DNA of 64,000 nucleotides. Source: Macrotrachela quadricornifera (Eukaryota; Rotifera; Eurotatoria; Philodinida; Philodinidae). The first letter of the stretch is position 1. Every line of letters begins with the position of its first letter. The position numbers were made by a program, and so were the translations under genes. The DNA lies in assembly GCA_022393335.1 (NCBI GenBank), contig JAJEKB010020897.1, positions 60,501 to 124,500 of the forward strand. Reading direction: 5' to 3'. This document shows, piece by piece, positions 32,541 to 45,568 of the stretch. The notes below the pieces were generated by a model. The model made no database searches and had not been told where the DNA came from. It saw only the letters and a program-made list of their open reading frames with translations.

Positions 32541-34597
32541 CTGAAATTATCAAGAAGAGTCAACACGTTGTGAAGACAAAACACGCTCATTCATAATGAC
32601 ATAAAAAGACAAACAAGCTCATCAATCACTTTATTTTTGTCAGAAATATAATACAGTGAAGTTTTCGATACTCTCCATAGGGTTACTTTCAACACTAAAA
32701 TTTATAATAAAAAAAGTTTTACTTATACACTCCGTAGCACAATATTAACGAAAAGAAGAAAAACAATTGTTTCTTCTTACATATGTAAAAATTCTTTCAT
32801 TAAACTTTAGTATTGAAAATGATCCTCTGAAAGGTGTCAAAAGCTTCACTGCACTATTTTTCTGATAAGAATAAAATGATTGATGAGCTTGTTTGTCTTG
32901 TTATTTCATTATTTCATTGCATTTCGTCAAATAATGTTAATATATTAACTTATTCATAGCATTAAGAATAAACAGACTTACTGTCGCCATCTCTTTCCTT
33001 TATTTTGTATGAAGATCTTGAATTAACTTTATCGGCAAGACAAACATTGTGTTCCAAATAAACCTGTGTGCAATTTACAGGCGAGCGTTTATTCCAGTTT
33101 TCTTTATCAAATGATAGGAGCATGAAGATCGCATGGTTGCATTAGCAACACATGAAATGATGAAAAGTCTCGTCTGTTACTTTTTTTCTCTTCCTTTTAA
33201 TTTATTTTTTATTTTTCTAGTTCATTCTTTTTGACAAGAATATAACACTCCCTTTTACGGCTCTGTCGTACGTCTCAACATCATTCTTCTTTGACAATGT
33301 CTGTCTCTATTAAGTGTGTTAACAAAGCTTGATATTTCTTTAGAAGAGAGAAAAAAAGACAAAGAAGAAAAAAGTTTGTTAGCGCAGTCTTAATAAGAAA
33401 AAGAATGTGGAAATCGCATTACAATATCACAATATTATATATTTATTCATCCTTCATTATGATTGAATCCATATGCAATTTAATTTTTGGATGGTATCAT
33501 ACGTATTTTTCTTTATTTGTGAGAACGATTGAATCTACTTTTATCGATATATTAATAGTTATTTTTATTATTACTAATCTTTAAAAAATGTGCTCACTAT
33601 TTTTCCTCAAGGAAAGAGAAAGAAGAATGGTAAATTTATATTTTTCACAGAATTTTCTACAAAACTAGAGAGTGTCTCAAAAGTCGCTTGTGCAAAATAA
33701 TTCCGTCTAATTCGGTACGGTTTTATGCAACTTAATCTATTATATTTTTTTATAAAATGACTGCCTCTGTCAAGTTCTCATTTATACGAATAAACTTCAC
33801 AAAAGTTGTTCGCGAATAGCAGAGTGATGCCATGGGATGTTAACTACAAAAAACACAAAAGTTTCAAAATTTTTCTTTTCTACTAGGGTTTGTAGGTCTT
33901 TTTGTTCTGATCATTTTGCTAAAATATAGTTTGGAGTTTCCCGTAGAAATAGTCAAGATATAGTCAAAACACTGAAATTTCAAAAACTAGAAAAATTAAG
34001 TTTTCTAACGTTTTATAGAAAAGTACTCTTTGCATTCATATTGGCAACGTATATTATGTTAGTCTGGATACTAGAGGGTGTGAACAAAATCAGTTCTAAG
34101 CGCTTTTATTTTTCAAGTTTCTGCACGCACAGCATCCGTAGACCGTAAAAGTCGATTAACACTACCAAAAATGGCTACATTCTGGAAAGAACTGACATAG
34201 TGGTTTTTGTGGAGCAAAGTCTACTCTACAAAACCCTGTATTCGGCTTTCCAGATAAGGTCGAAAATCATTACAAAATTACAATAAAAGATTTTCGTGGA
34301 TACTCAATATATACATGACTACAGTCATTTGATTAAATAGTTATGAAATTTCATTTGCATAATCTGAGAATTAAACAGAACACGCATCTGAACAAAAACA
34401 GTATTATTATTCAGGCGAGAGCGTCTTTTTCGTATCGGCCATCAGCAGTTTGAGACGCTTTTCTATGAATGAACCAATACAAAAATGAAATTAGCGATAT
34501 CTAGCAGTCACATTCTAAGTGTAACAATTGAAAAGCATCATTATGGAGGATCAACAATAAGTTTAATCCAATTGTTATTAAGTATTTTGTGTATATA
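32541..34597. other. Intergenic, no gene seen
   Basis: Two kilobases of AT-rich DNA. A weak inverted pair (GTGTCTCAAAAGTCGCTT near 33675; CAGTTTGAGACGCTTT near 34446) could be the remains of an old element, but the match is too short to call. Confidence 0.4.
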
Positions 34598-35293
34598 TCA
34601 GAGACCGTCACAGGGCAGGGCAAAAACGTTTGCTCTGTTAACTTTTTTTTGTAATTAATAGTTTTAATTACATATTTCAAACTGTAATATAAATGTGACT
34701 GATAAATTTAATAGATATCTCTGTATGTTGATAAAGAAAAGTTCGTGTGAGATTACTTCAAATACCTCTAATTTCATTGGTACAATGAAGCATGCCTATA
34801 TAAACCAAATAGATGAATGGAAAAATACAATAAAGATTAACTCTTTTGCGCCAAGTGTCCCATATACGGGACGGTGAGGATTTTCATTATATGTTCCCAT
34901 TAATATGACTCCAAGTACAATTTTATACGAGTATTTGAGGAGTTTTGTCCTTTACAAGCATAGAAAGACCAATGGTGATGATAATTTCACAATAAATATG
35001 TATTTTTAATGCGAGGCCGTGATAAAACTACTTTCACATTAGATGCGAATACGTTTCTTACTAAAAAAACACCGGTGCAAAAGGGTTAAGCTTTTTGAGC
35101 AATAATACGTTTATATATAACAAGAAATTTTACTATGTGTTCATACTTTTGATTCATTTTTTTAGCATTCTAAGCACAAATTTGATTACCAAACAGATTT
35201 GATACACAACAGAGACAATCACAGGACAGGGCAAAAAAAATTTTAGCAGGGCACAGGGCAGGGCAGAAAAAAGTGCCCTGTGACGGTCTCTGA
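34598..35293. mobile_element. ~700-bp TIR element (hAT-type MITE), carrying a nested piggyBac-like MITE
   Basis: The ends are TCAGAGACCGTCACAGGGCA (34598-34617) and, inverted, TGCCCTGTGACGGTCTCTGA (35274-35293): 20 bp and perfect. CAGGGCAGGGCAAAAA subterminal repeats lie at both ends. The flanks TGTATATA and TGTAAAGT share only four bases, so the target duplication is not established. No transposase is present; a 60-codon frame at 34695 is unremarkable. Confidence 0.8.
34837..35089. mobile_element. 253-bp piggyBac-like MITE
   Basis: TTAA at both ends (34837-34840; 35086-35089) adjoins TIRs CTCTTTTGCGCCAAGTG (left) and, in complement, CCCTTTTGCACCGGTG (right). A near-palindrome GTCCCATATACGGGAC is at 34857-34872. 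It lies inside the 34.6-35.3 kb element and so is younger. Its ends resemble but are distinct from those of the 12.9-13.9 kb element. Confidence 0.7.
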
Positions 35294-36855
35294 TGTAAAG
35301 TAATAACATTATAAAAAATTATGTGAGTTCCACATTTTAGCACTAAAAGAGTTGCGCTGACAAACTCTTTTGAATGGTTCTAATGGTTTTTCTGTTTTTT
35401 TGATGATAGAGTGAAATGATATGCACCAGATGTAGATACTTCTTTGTTTTTATATCTTTTTCTTTGTTCGGTTTAGTTATATACTGGATATGTTTCTGTC
35501 ATATTAATGCTTATAAAACTTTTAATATAAATTTTTTTTGGCTATAATACAAACTTATAGTGTTCATTGAATTATTGTATGTGACTACGCAACTACAATA
35601 ATGCATAAATCTGATTAAAAACATATTCATATAAAATACATTAGTGATGAATGGTCGGAACACTTATTTCACATAAAGATATAAATATGTTCTGATTGAA
35701 GTGCATACAAGACAGCCGAGGATAAATGTAAGCGCTCACTAGCAATTGAAAGCAACATATCTCATATTATGGTTGTTTGTTATCTTATTTTCGTGTGTTG
35801 AATCAAATTTTTGAGCATACGATCTGATTCAATAGATTTCTGTCTTTTCCTTTCAATGATGAGCTGGAATGTTAACACTGTATGAGTATTATGCAAAGTT
35901 TTGGGTTTTCTAAGGTCCTGCTTTCTCTTTTTTATAAAAAAATACGTAAAAGTTCTCTGAAAATTTGACATACTAAATTTCAGAATTCCATAAATTCGAA
36001 TTAAGGGACAAAATTAGAGCGGAGTTGTACAATGCACAATTGGACACTGTATGGAAAACTCATTTTGAGACACATGCATAAAATCTTCTCTATGCGTTTC
36101 TTCAGCGCAAAATTGAGTGAAAAATACTTTAGATGGACTACGGGCGGGATTTTCATGAAAAATATTTATTGGCAACATATAATTTATTCTCCGTAACTTT
36201 TTGAGTTGATTTCGAATATCATATCTATTTTGCACGAGAACAGCTTGTTGCAAATGATGTTCTAAAATACAATTTCATATTTTGACTTTTTTGCTATTGC
36301 TGTAGGAAAAAGCGGGTTTTCTTAACAGCACTAAGACACAAAATTACAATTTTTAGTAATTGATTCATTATATCTGTCTGGGTGCACATAGCCATTTCCT
36401 TTATAAAATTTGTTCTTGAAGCATTTCATTTGAAGATCATCTTTAGCTGGAAATTAAAACTTAAGCAAGAGTGTTTCAATTGTATGGTCTTCTTAGGTAA
36501 TATTGTTACGCGATGGTGAAATATTCCTAGAAGCTTGAAATTTCAACTGAAAAGTTTTGGCTTTTATGGCATAGATAGAGTGTGGTAAGTTGTATTCAAT
36601 GGCATTAGAACGAATTTTCGAACTGCCTAGCTTTCTGAAAGAATTGAAAGAAAGTGTATCAAATATTACAGTCATCGCATATTTTAAATTTGTTCATTTG
36701 ATGGTGAGGTTGCTCCATTAATCGAATATGATTAATCTTTTTAACTTACAATATAATATCTTTTGTATAAGTAATGAAAGAAAATAAATAATTACAACAG
36801 TAATCTTCTAACTACACAAATAAACAATGAATAATAGAATATTTTACAGTTATCT
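35294..36855. other. Intergenic; small minus-strand frame at 36014-36253 of unknown meaning
   Basis: Mostly AT-rich spacer. A 79-codon minus-strand frame (LVQNRYDIRNQLKKLRRINY, then CPIVHCTTPL) has a protein-like composition but no recognised family and no flanking exons. I do not call it a gene. Confidence 0.35.
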
Positions 36856-37954
36856 TCACATTTTTGTTGTTTTTTGTTGAACAGTTGGAAAACCAGTGAC
36901 GCTTTGAGAGAATGGATAAACGTGGTTACGTTTTCCTCTTAAGTTTGCTGGCAAGCTAATTAATGTTGATTGAACCTGTTCACGAAATCGTTTCGAAGAT
37001 GTGCAGTAACAATAGAATGAACTCTAAAAGACATTAAATACAAAGCATGTATATATTAATAAATATTATCTAACTCACAGAAAAGGAACCATAAAAGTAA
37101 ATAGTAGAAAAAGTTGACACCACTTGTTCTTGAGCAATACGAACATTTGTTTTAGCTATACCAGTTGTGAGCAGAGAATATAATTGAATAATTCCATAGG
37201 GAGCTACAAATACAATGACAATAACGATATTGTACAATGACATTCGAATCATTTGTCGAACAAGAGTAGAGAGTGTACGTCGTTGTTGTTGTAAATTGCT
37301 CGAATGTATGTTCCGATAGGTGAGAAGACCAAAAACGGAAATTATTGCAATTGGAATAGCAACATAAAGACAAAGATTAATAAAATAGAGTTGATATTGA
37401 TTATAGGATGCATTTATAGTATTACATGCAGCAGTTCCACTTGATGATACTACCAAATCTTGATAGAAAAAAAAAGGTAATGAATGAAGAAAACCAAAAA
37501 TAAGAATTCCAGCTGCGATACAGCGTGCATATTTAATATTGCTCTTTTGACGTAAAGTAGCAGATGAAGACGAGCAGAAAAAAATATCGATCGATTGTAC
37601 AGCAAGAAAACTGAATGAGAGAACATTATTCATCGTAATCCAACAACGACGTATTTTACACCATGGTCGATTGATAAGAGCCCAATCAATTTGAAAACCT
37701 GCAGCCAATATACGGGTACTAAGACCAATAAATATAGCACCTATATCGATTAAAGCTTTAATAAGCATGTAGAGTGAAGATGGATTGGTTTTGTAATAAT
37801 CCAACGATAAGAAGGTGATTGCATTGAGACAATTACCAAGAATGCCAACGACGAAGAAGAAAAAACCAGATGATATGCTTAGATAACGTGATATGACTTG
37901 AAGTTCATTAATGAATGAAGAACTACTACTACTAATGGTACTGTTTGATGCCAT
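36856..37954 (-). CDS. Seven-transmembrane receptor (rhodopsin-like), 2 exons
   Basis: Exon 1 is 37954-37079 (292 codons) and exon 2 is 37023-36856 (55 codons plus TGA), joined across a 55-nt GT..AG intron in phase 0: 347 residues. A Ser-rich extracellular N-terminus precedes TM1 with GILGNCLNAITF (the conserved N of TM1). Further hydrophobic segments follow: LYMLIKALIDIGAIFIGLS, the TM3 region WITMNNVLSFSFLAVQSID, IAAGILIFGFLHSLPFFF, LYFINLCLYVAIPIAIISV and MSLYNIVIVIVFVAPYGI. The last spans the exon junction (FSTIYFYGSF/SSFYCYCTSSKRFREQV). The usual DRY motif at the end of TM3 is replaced by SIDIFF. A cysteine before TM3 (WCKI) and one in the second loop (AACNT) could form the standard disulphide. 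It is a divergent family A receptor; the ligand is unknown. Confidence 0.8.
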
Positions 37955-40332
37955 ATGAATTAGAGTTTTAAGTTTTATAATGGAGAATCTAGAAGGGTAG
38001 AGATCTCTATCTATAGTAGAAGAAATTGGCTAGTTATGTTCTTTCTTCAGACACAATATCACTTTGTCTAGTGAATGTGTTAAATCGATGATTATTTGTA
38101 AGTATGTCCAATGTACAAAACGAGTTCATTAAAATTCTTTTGCATCTTACTTAATCTTTTAGAACTAAAATACGATAGAACTTGTATAATATAGTTTGAA
38201 ATAAATAAAATCTTATCTGTACAAGAGAATGATATAGATTAAGAAGAGAGATGAAACAACTGTGAAGCTATGATAACAATTTCTCGAAGAATCTGGAACT
38301 GTAGGTAGAACTGTCAATTTTTTTCTCTTACAAATAGTTTATAATGTAAAAAACTCTCATCTTTTAAGTTAGTCTTTTGTACCGGTGCCTACATTCATAT
38401 AAGATTATCTAATATTTATGACACCTTTTTATTCACTTTTTTTTTCTTTATCTCTAAGATAAATGACGCTTTTGTTTTTATTCTTCTCATCTCGCATAAA
38501 GGATAAGCTACTGACATATTTTATTAATTTTGAATATTATTCACCTATGTAATTCAAGACAAAGAGCATAATGACTTTCCAGAAAAAATACGAACGTTGA
38601 CTTATAAACAGAATCAAACTATAACCATTTATAAAAAAAGAACATCAAGTACGTGATAATATAAATTATCTCAAAAAAAAACGGTTAATGAGACAAATAA
38701 AAAAGAAATCATAAAGCAAGGAAATAGAATATTATTAAAAGAGAAAATGAGATAAAAGGGACTAAAATAAATATGATACGATATTAAACAGTGAAAGAAC
38801 TTATGAAAACCCAAAATAAAACGACTAATGAAATAAACATGCGATTTACTTTAATATGTTATAATTATTTGAGTAAAACAATTTTACATATCATAGTAGA
38901 TATTATAAGTTTAAAAAAATCTTTGTAAAGTAAATGTATAATTCTAGTATTATCTTTCAACAGAGTTCTATTTTTATTAAAAGTTATTATAAACATAATT
39001 AAATCGCTATTCACAATAATTATCATGAAGAAACGCGTTTTTTTTTGACAGAAAAATTTGAATGCTCGAATGAATCTAAGAATAACAAACTACGTAGATA
39101 GAAGACATAAAATCTAGGTAAAAATAAAATCAATTTAAGAAAAACGAACAAAAATACATTGTTCAAAGAAAATTTTCGTGTTTTACCGTGTTAAAACTGG
39201 TAGAGAAATTGATCATTAAAATAGCATTTTAATATAATTTTAATGTATTATTGGTAAGAAAATTTGACTATAACTTGCTTTTTCTCCAGACATATTTTTA
39301 CGCAAGAATGAAATTTCTCAGCTTGCTTTCTCTAATTGTATGACTTGTATACTGTATCAACAATTAAATATTCCATATCAATGCAATTAAGAAATAATTA
39401 TTCCGATGAATATTGAGATATAGAAAGATCTCAGCATCAATGCTATTCGACTGATACCTAATATATGCACATATGAAAAATTATTCTTTTGATAAGCATA
39501 TTATTTCACAAGGCGAGTTGTTCTTGACATTTTTCGATGAACATTTCAAATGGTTTTGTGTTTTAATGTAATTGTCTACAACAGACACTTGGTAAATGAC
39601 AGAAAAATATGAAAATATTCACTTAATTGTTTAAAATTAATTAGAAATGTTTGATTACTATGAGATTAATGTCGACTAGATTGTTTATTATTAAAGTTAG
39701 AATAAAATTAAAATCACGATTTTATTTCAGATATTCAAAATTATTTTAAATAATCAACAAATTCGTGAAAGTCTATTCCTTTTAGCTAGGAGTGTCCAAA
39801 AGTAGTAGTGAAATTATCTTATTTTCTTATAAAAAGCTTGAGTAATTGGTCACTCTCCAATTGATAACATAACGATATGCTCATGCTGTATCTTTTGATG
39901 GAATTTGCTTTTTTTTATTTTTAAATGAAAGATATTAGATGATAAAAGAATGAAATAACCAAAAATATGATCTAATATTGTAAGGTGCAGGTAATGCAAA
40001 AATCGAGTGAAATTTATTTTTATTTTTTTTCCATATGGTTTGATAGAGCTTTTGATCTATTTTCTTTGTAGAGAAAAGTTCACTTTACTGATGATATAGG
40101 GAATCGGTATCGAAAAGGAAAGAAATCACACTTCTATATATACAATGTGTAATATATGCATCGAGGATTTAGCCATCAAAAAATGACTTTTATACTTACT
40201 TATAATGGTAGGAAAAAAGATTTTTTCGAAATGTTCATTTTCATGAACAGTTAACTTCTAATAAATGCATTTAATGACCTTTTCGCTATCTTTTACTGAT
40301 TATGAATCGTTTCAACAGATGTGATATCTTAT
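37955..40332. other. Intergenic, no gene seen
   Basis: 2.4 kb of AT-rich DNA without open frames or repeats that I could identify. The first part is the receptor's 5' flank. Confidence 0.4.
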
Positions 40333-40430
40333 ATTTAACCTCCTACTTAGGAAAACAACAAAAGAAATTGCTTTTCTATACAGTTTCTCGTTAAACCATA
40401 GTGTGGCATACATCATGACCAATGGATTAA
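40333..40430 (+). mobile_element. End fragment of the 12.9-kb-type piggyBac-like family
   Basis: It matches the right end of the element at 13.8-13.9 kb. The shared block reads CTTTTCTATACAGTTTCTCG then TTAAACCATAGTGTGG, against CTTTTCTATACATTTTCTCG at 13840-13859, and the fragment finishes at a TTAA (40427-40430). The terminal 20 bp are decayed. Confidence 0.6.
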
Positions 40431-40694
40431 GAATAAAAAAACAACAATAACATGGATTTTAATTATCACAGAACATTCTCTCGTTTTTTTTTGCATGCTG
40501 TGAAATGAAAATAAACAGTCACATGAATAGAAATACTACAAAAGTAGTTAGAATTAAAAGAAAAAGAAGATTATATAAGAGCAAAATAGATGACGTTGGT
40601 TTTTTACAATAGATTAAACAAAAAAAAACGATTGTTTGTCTTAAGGAAATAGATGAAAAGTGACGAATAGTCTGATTGAAATGATTTTGTACTT

Positions 40695-41901
40695 TTAATC
40701 ACTATCAATAGTATCAAATGTGATGTTAGCATAAAGTTGCTCTATTTTACGTACACCAGGTACGAGAATAGCAGTTGGGATACTTCTGATCATATCGACA
40801 CTAAATCCTTTAAATAAAGCAATTGTACCTTCATTTCGTATGATTTGCAACATGCAATTCATTGCACCTTTATATTTAATCGGCTGACCTGATGTCATCA
40901 TCATACGTCGTGAAATAGTATCGAATGGATATGGAATAAGACTTAATGTAACTGTGATACCATAACTAAGTAAAAATGAAAGTATGAAAGCAGAATCAGG
41001 ACCAAATACAATTGGTTGTAATGTGTCATAAGTTCCGAAGTAACAACCACGATATATAATCGTACTAATACATGAAAAAAGAAAACCACGGTAAAGACCA
41101 GCAATACCATCGGTAGACAAAGTTTTTCTGTAAACATCAACAAGACCATTATATTTATATTCATTACATCCTTTCTTTGTACTTATAACATCATTAGCTA
41201 AACGTGTACGGGCATAATCAAATGGATACACAAAACATAATGATAAAGCACCAGCTATACCACCACTTGCTAAATTTTTGGCAAAATTAATCATATATGA
41301 ATCATTTTCATTTTGTTTAAACATTGTTTCGATTTTATCTTTTAAAGAAGTATTCAAAACCTAGAAAAAATGATCATCAATTTATTTTGTTTTTGTTGAT
41401 TAATTACAAATTAAAATTAAAACAAACCCCATTCGAAAAGTTTCGAATATAACCGGTCAAATTGCCTCGCCAAAAATCAATAAGAGTTTCATTTTTGTAA
41501 ATTTGCATAGCACAATCAATAATACCATTGTAGGGTCGGCTTATTGTACCTTGTTTAAGCATTTCACCTTGATTTTGAAGAAGTAATTTTACACGTTCCA
41601 GAGGTGCATCTGCTATTAGGGAAACAACAGCCAAAGAACTAAGACCAACGATACCGATTTGAATCGAATTTAATTCATTCGAATCTTTTTCTATCTAAAT
41701 AAATATTTTATATAAATAAATTTTAATAATAAGTAAAAATATTATTTCCTTACTATATCTCCCATTACACTTTATTATTATGTATTTGTTTTTATCTTGT
41801 ATTCTTTTTCGTGTTTGTAAATCATAGAAAAGTGTCGAATCCAATAAAAACGTACACACACATATACAGGGGAGATATTGGAAAAACACCTTCAACATCA
41901 T
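40695..41901 (-). CDS. ADP/ATP translocase-like mitochondrial carrier, 3 exons
   Basis: Exons 41901-41890 (MMLK), 41694-41428 and 41360-40695 join in phase 0 to 314 residues, the usual length for ADP/ATP carriers. The three carrier motifs are APLERVKLLLQ, YPFDYARTRLAND and YPFDTISRRMMMTSGQ. The last holds the family signature with its first arginine changed (SRRMMM instead of RRRMMM). Other family blocks are DFWRGNLTGYIRNFSNG and NLASGGIAGALSLCFVYPF. The exon 2-3 join is set by the alignment RNFSNG|VLNTSLKDKIE, which matches the conserved R-x-F-x6-F-x-DK region in length. The tiny first exon is the least certain part. The protein would exchange ADP and ATP across the mitochondrial inner membrane. 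The altered signature suggests a divergent paralogue or altered specificity. Confidence 0.85.
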
Positions 41902-42878
41902 GTTTTATCTCCTACACAGAAAAAAAACTCACTGGGATAATGATAATCGATCGAGATTGAAGCAATCGAAAGCGTCGATTGGTCGTTAAGAACAGTCACC
42001 GAACGAATAAATAATCATTCATAGTTTATTCATAAATGACTCAGATATTAAAATTCTATATTCTTCAATTTTTCATGATAAACAATACAGAGAAATAAGG
42101 ATATTCTTATAATTACAATTCTTTTTAAGATGTTTCTACGCGATACATACATTTTTAATACGGTCAAATCTCGATTAATATCAAATAAGAACACATTAAT
42201 GCACTTGAAGGCGCTACATATCATAGTTATCACATTGCACTTTTTATAGCACTCTCCTTAATAGTGAACTTTGGTGAATTAGAGATATATATATTTTGAT
42301 CAAGTTAAATTTTCGTGTCTTAATCTTGTTTCCGAGAAAACTGGTATTTAATGAGATCAATAGTGAGTAATGATAATTATCGACCAATGATAATCACTCA
42401 TGGTCCATCTATGCTTAGATCAGTCGTAGTATTTCAATAGTTTAATGTTTTAGACAATTTTCTAAGAAAAAATAAAAGTTCAGTTTGATAGAGAAAATTT
42501 GTCTCTATAAATTAGTGTTATTTTTATATCAGCCCTCTAAACTGTTTCACAAAATGTATTTCATTTCGATTGGCTTATCTAAATATGCTTTTTTGTTCTG
42601 TCTTCACTCTAACACCCCAATGTCTGTACATATGAAAAGATAAAAAGGAAAAAATGGTTAAAAAATTTTCTCTATAAATTACAATACACAGATGAAAGAT
42701 GTCATAACCTGATATAGTAGTATAAAACTATTGTGAGAGGAAAGAATATGTATTCACTATGAATTATGTTTTTCTATTAACTCTTGATACTCTTAACTTA
42801 TGCGAATCGAGTGAACTCACATCTAACGACAAGAAATGCATCGATTTCTATCAACATGTAGGTCTTATGGGTTACACT
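41902..42878. other. Intergenic, no gene seen
   Basis: 5' flank of the carrier-like gene and AT-rich spacer. Nothing recognised. Confidence 0.4.
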
Positions 42879-42935
42879 TTAACACATTCAGTCCGATGTG
42901 ATCCATCGATGGGTCATATTTAGACATGTGCGGGA

Positions 42936-43040
42936 CCAGTCCCGGTACCGGTCCCGGTCCCGGTCCCGGTCCCGATTACCGGGACCGGGACCAAAAAATG
43001 AAGTTTAACCGGGACCAGAACCGGGATCGGGACTGAAATA
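42936..43040. repeat. Left subterminal GGTCCCGG/CCGGGACC repeats of the hAT element
   Basis: A run of GGTCCC units (CCGGTCCCGGTCCCGGTCCC) flips to ACCGGGACCGGGACC and sparser CCGGGA copies up to about 43040. The right end (about 45740-45841) carries the matching set (ATCGGGACC, ACCGGGACCGGGACCGGGAC). Subterminal repeats in hAT elements are typically transposase binding sites. Confidence 0.75.
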
Positions 43041-43334
43041 AAAATCTCATATTATTTAAGATACGGAATTCTATGTACTTTTCAAGCAAAATTTTTCGTT
43101 CATCCTAAATCAATTTATTAGTTTCATATTATCACTTTGTAATACAAAAAAATATATCACAATAAAGAAGACAGCATAAGTAAAACAAAATCTGTACATT
43201 TTAAATTTTAATGACTAAATGAATCACATTCGTTTGCACCTCTAAATAACAAAATAAAATCTTCATCATTATGAATATTAAAATATATATTCATAATTAT
43301 CAATATTAAAAATATATCTTCATAATTATCAATA

Positions 43335-45568
43335 TTAAAATATATCTTCATCATTATCTGATTGTATTTGTTCATCTTGTTCACTTGATATTATTTCGTC
43401 ATCTGATGATTGTCGTCGTTTTTTTATTTGTAAATATGATTTTGATAAATCCATTGATAATGCACGTTTACTTGGAATACATGATGTAGAAACCATTTCT
43501 TCTGATAATTCTTTCTGGTTTGATGCAAAACGTGATTTTAAATAAGCTAAATTTTTATTTAAAAACATAATTTTGTCTATTTTTTCAATTGCTAATCGTG
43601 TTCTTCTTTCGGTAACTACTGCACCTGAAACTGAAAACATTCGTTCGATGCATGTGTTCGACGCAGGTATAATTAAAATTTGTTTTGCTAAATCAAATAA
43701 TTGTGGATAATTTTCACGTTGCTGCATCCAGAACTTTAATAAATCTTCGCCTTCTTGTAATCGTAAATGTGAATTTAAATAACTTTCAAATTCACTTTTT
43801 TTGTTCGTGTCTTTTGGTTTATCATATAATGAAGAAAACAAATCACTATTATCAGAACAATGTGATGATGAAGGTGTTGGCGTTGGTGTTGGCGTTATAA
43901 TTGTTGATGATGATGAAGACACTGTTAAATCATTGCGAAGTTTATTTTTTACTAATTCATGTGCATGTCGTCGTATTTTTTTATTGAAAATTTCTAATTG
44001 TTTAAATTGAGGATGTAAAACTGTAGCTATATAATGTTCATCTTGAACAGGCCAATCATTTTCTATATGTTGAAGAAAGTATTTTTTAAATTTTATTAAA
44101 CTTGGATGTTCATCATCTACTAATTCTTTAGCTACTTGTATTAATTTTTGACGACAAGGTAAAACCAAATGTAATGTTGATTGTTGTTCATTACTTAATA
44201 ATTCAGTTATATCAACGAAAAGCTTTAAGAATGAAATTAATTGCCGAAGTAAACGAAGATCAATTGTATCAAATGATGATTGATGATTTTTATCCAATAA
44301 TATTCGTAAATCATGAAAATTTTCATTGAATGTAAAAAACATAAAATAGATACTGTTCCAACGTGTTTTACAATAAAGTTGTAATCGTCGATTTAAAACT
44401 GCTTGTTTGTGTGATCGAATAAAATGTGTAACAATTGGTCGTGTTGTTTCAAATAATTTTTGAACTTCTTCACAATTTGAATCTAAACATGAGAAAAAAT
44501 AATTTTATTAGCAATGAAAAGATAGACAAATCTTCACTAGATATACCATATTGAGTAAAAGATTTTTCTAAAATTTTATTAAGGTAATGAGACGAACAAC
44601 CAACTCTAGTTGCATCTTCTTTAAATGAACATTTCATCTTTGGTTCATTGTCGGTAATTACATACTGTTTATCTGTTAATTTCAAGCTGAATTCTGACAA
44701 TATTTGATCAACAAAAAGTCGAACATTAGGAGCAGTAGCATCTGCTAAATCATATGCTCTGCAACACAAGATTAAAGATACTAAGCCATCATTTTCTTCA
44801 TAAAAATGCAAAGCAACACCAGCAAAACTAACACTACTGAACTCTTCTGTCCAGAAGTCTACAGTTATGGCAAATGAGGTTATCTTTTTACATAAATCAC
44901 GTAATTTTTCATGATAAAATAAATAAAAATTATCGATATCACGGCTTATCTAAAATAAAGTATTGGTAACTTGAGTAATAAAATAGCTTAATGAGAATAG
45001 CATTTCTTACTGTTGTTCGATGTGGTAAAAGCTCTTTGACATCAACCATTTTACCAAAGTATTTACCAGCATTAAATACTTGTCGACAAAATTCTTCAAA
45101 ACCTTTTCCGTGAGTAATATTGAAAGGTCTTGAATCCATAATGCACATTTCAGCAGCACTACGAAGAACTTTTTTTTTAAAGAAACGAAGTTGTTGAGGT
45201 GTTACTTGAGAAGTTTCTTTAAATAATGATGTTATACGTGGTTGAGTTTCAGGTGTAAGATCTTTTGTTTTTATACAAGCAACTGCATGTTTTTTCATAA
45301 CGTTTGTACCATCAGATGGGGTCCATGTTAATGTTGAATGACAATCATTGCAGATAATGAACCCTTGACGAACATTATTGACCAAGATTTCTTGAAATTT
45401 ATCCCAATATTGGCTTTTTGCAGAAGAAGGTTTCACATAAGACAAACATTGATCTTTTTTTTTCACTAAATTTTCTATTTCTGATTTACTAAAAAGTGTT
45501 TTTGTTGTTGAAACAGACATGGACAAGAAATGAGTTATACAATGACCTTTGAAATAAATCACAATCAA
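43335..45568 (-). CDS. hAT transposase (BED finger, RNase H-like core, hATC dimerisation domain)
   Basis: Exons 45568-45011, 44949-44547 and 44482-43335, with introns of 61 and 64 nt, join in frame to 702 residues; a start at 45520 (MSVSTTKT) is an alternative. Residues ~47-100 form a BED-type zinc finger (WDKFQEIL, CNDCHSTLTW, NVMKKHAVAC). The catalytic core shows TVDFWT (first Asp, about 217), VITDNEPKMK (second Asp, about 286) and VGCSSHYLNKILEKSF, the C..H block of hATs. CKTRWNSIYFM lies just after intron 2. The hATC domain is near residues 570-640 (LKFWMQQRENYPQLFDLAKQ, NTCIERMFSVSGAVV, with the expected E-R-x-FS). The C-terminus has an acidic tail and a basic KKRRQ cluster that may be a nuclear signal. 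The enzyme would bind the subterminal repeats and excise the element. No stop or shift is seen. Confidence 0.9.

Noticed and set aside
33675..34461. GTGTCTCAAAAGTCGCTT and CAGTTTGAGACGCTTT as TIRs of an element
   Set aside because: The match is short and imperfect and nothing between or outside supports a mobile element.
34620..34877. 60-codon frame in the 34.6-kb element as a transposase
   Set aside because: No BED, catalytic or hATC motif; the element is too short to be autonomous.
36014..36253. 79-codon minus-strand frame as a gene
   Set aside because: The composition is plausible, but no family, splice partners or regulatory context were seen, so it is only mentioned in the spacer entry.
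43685..44010. Plus-strand frames opposite the hAT transposase
   Set aside because: They overlap the hATC-containing exon and show no features of their own.
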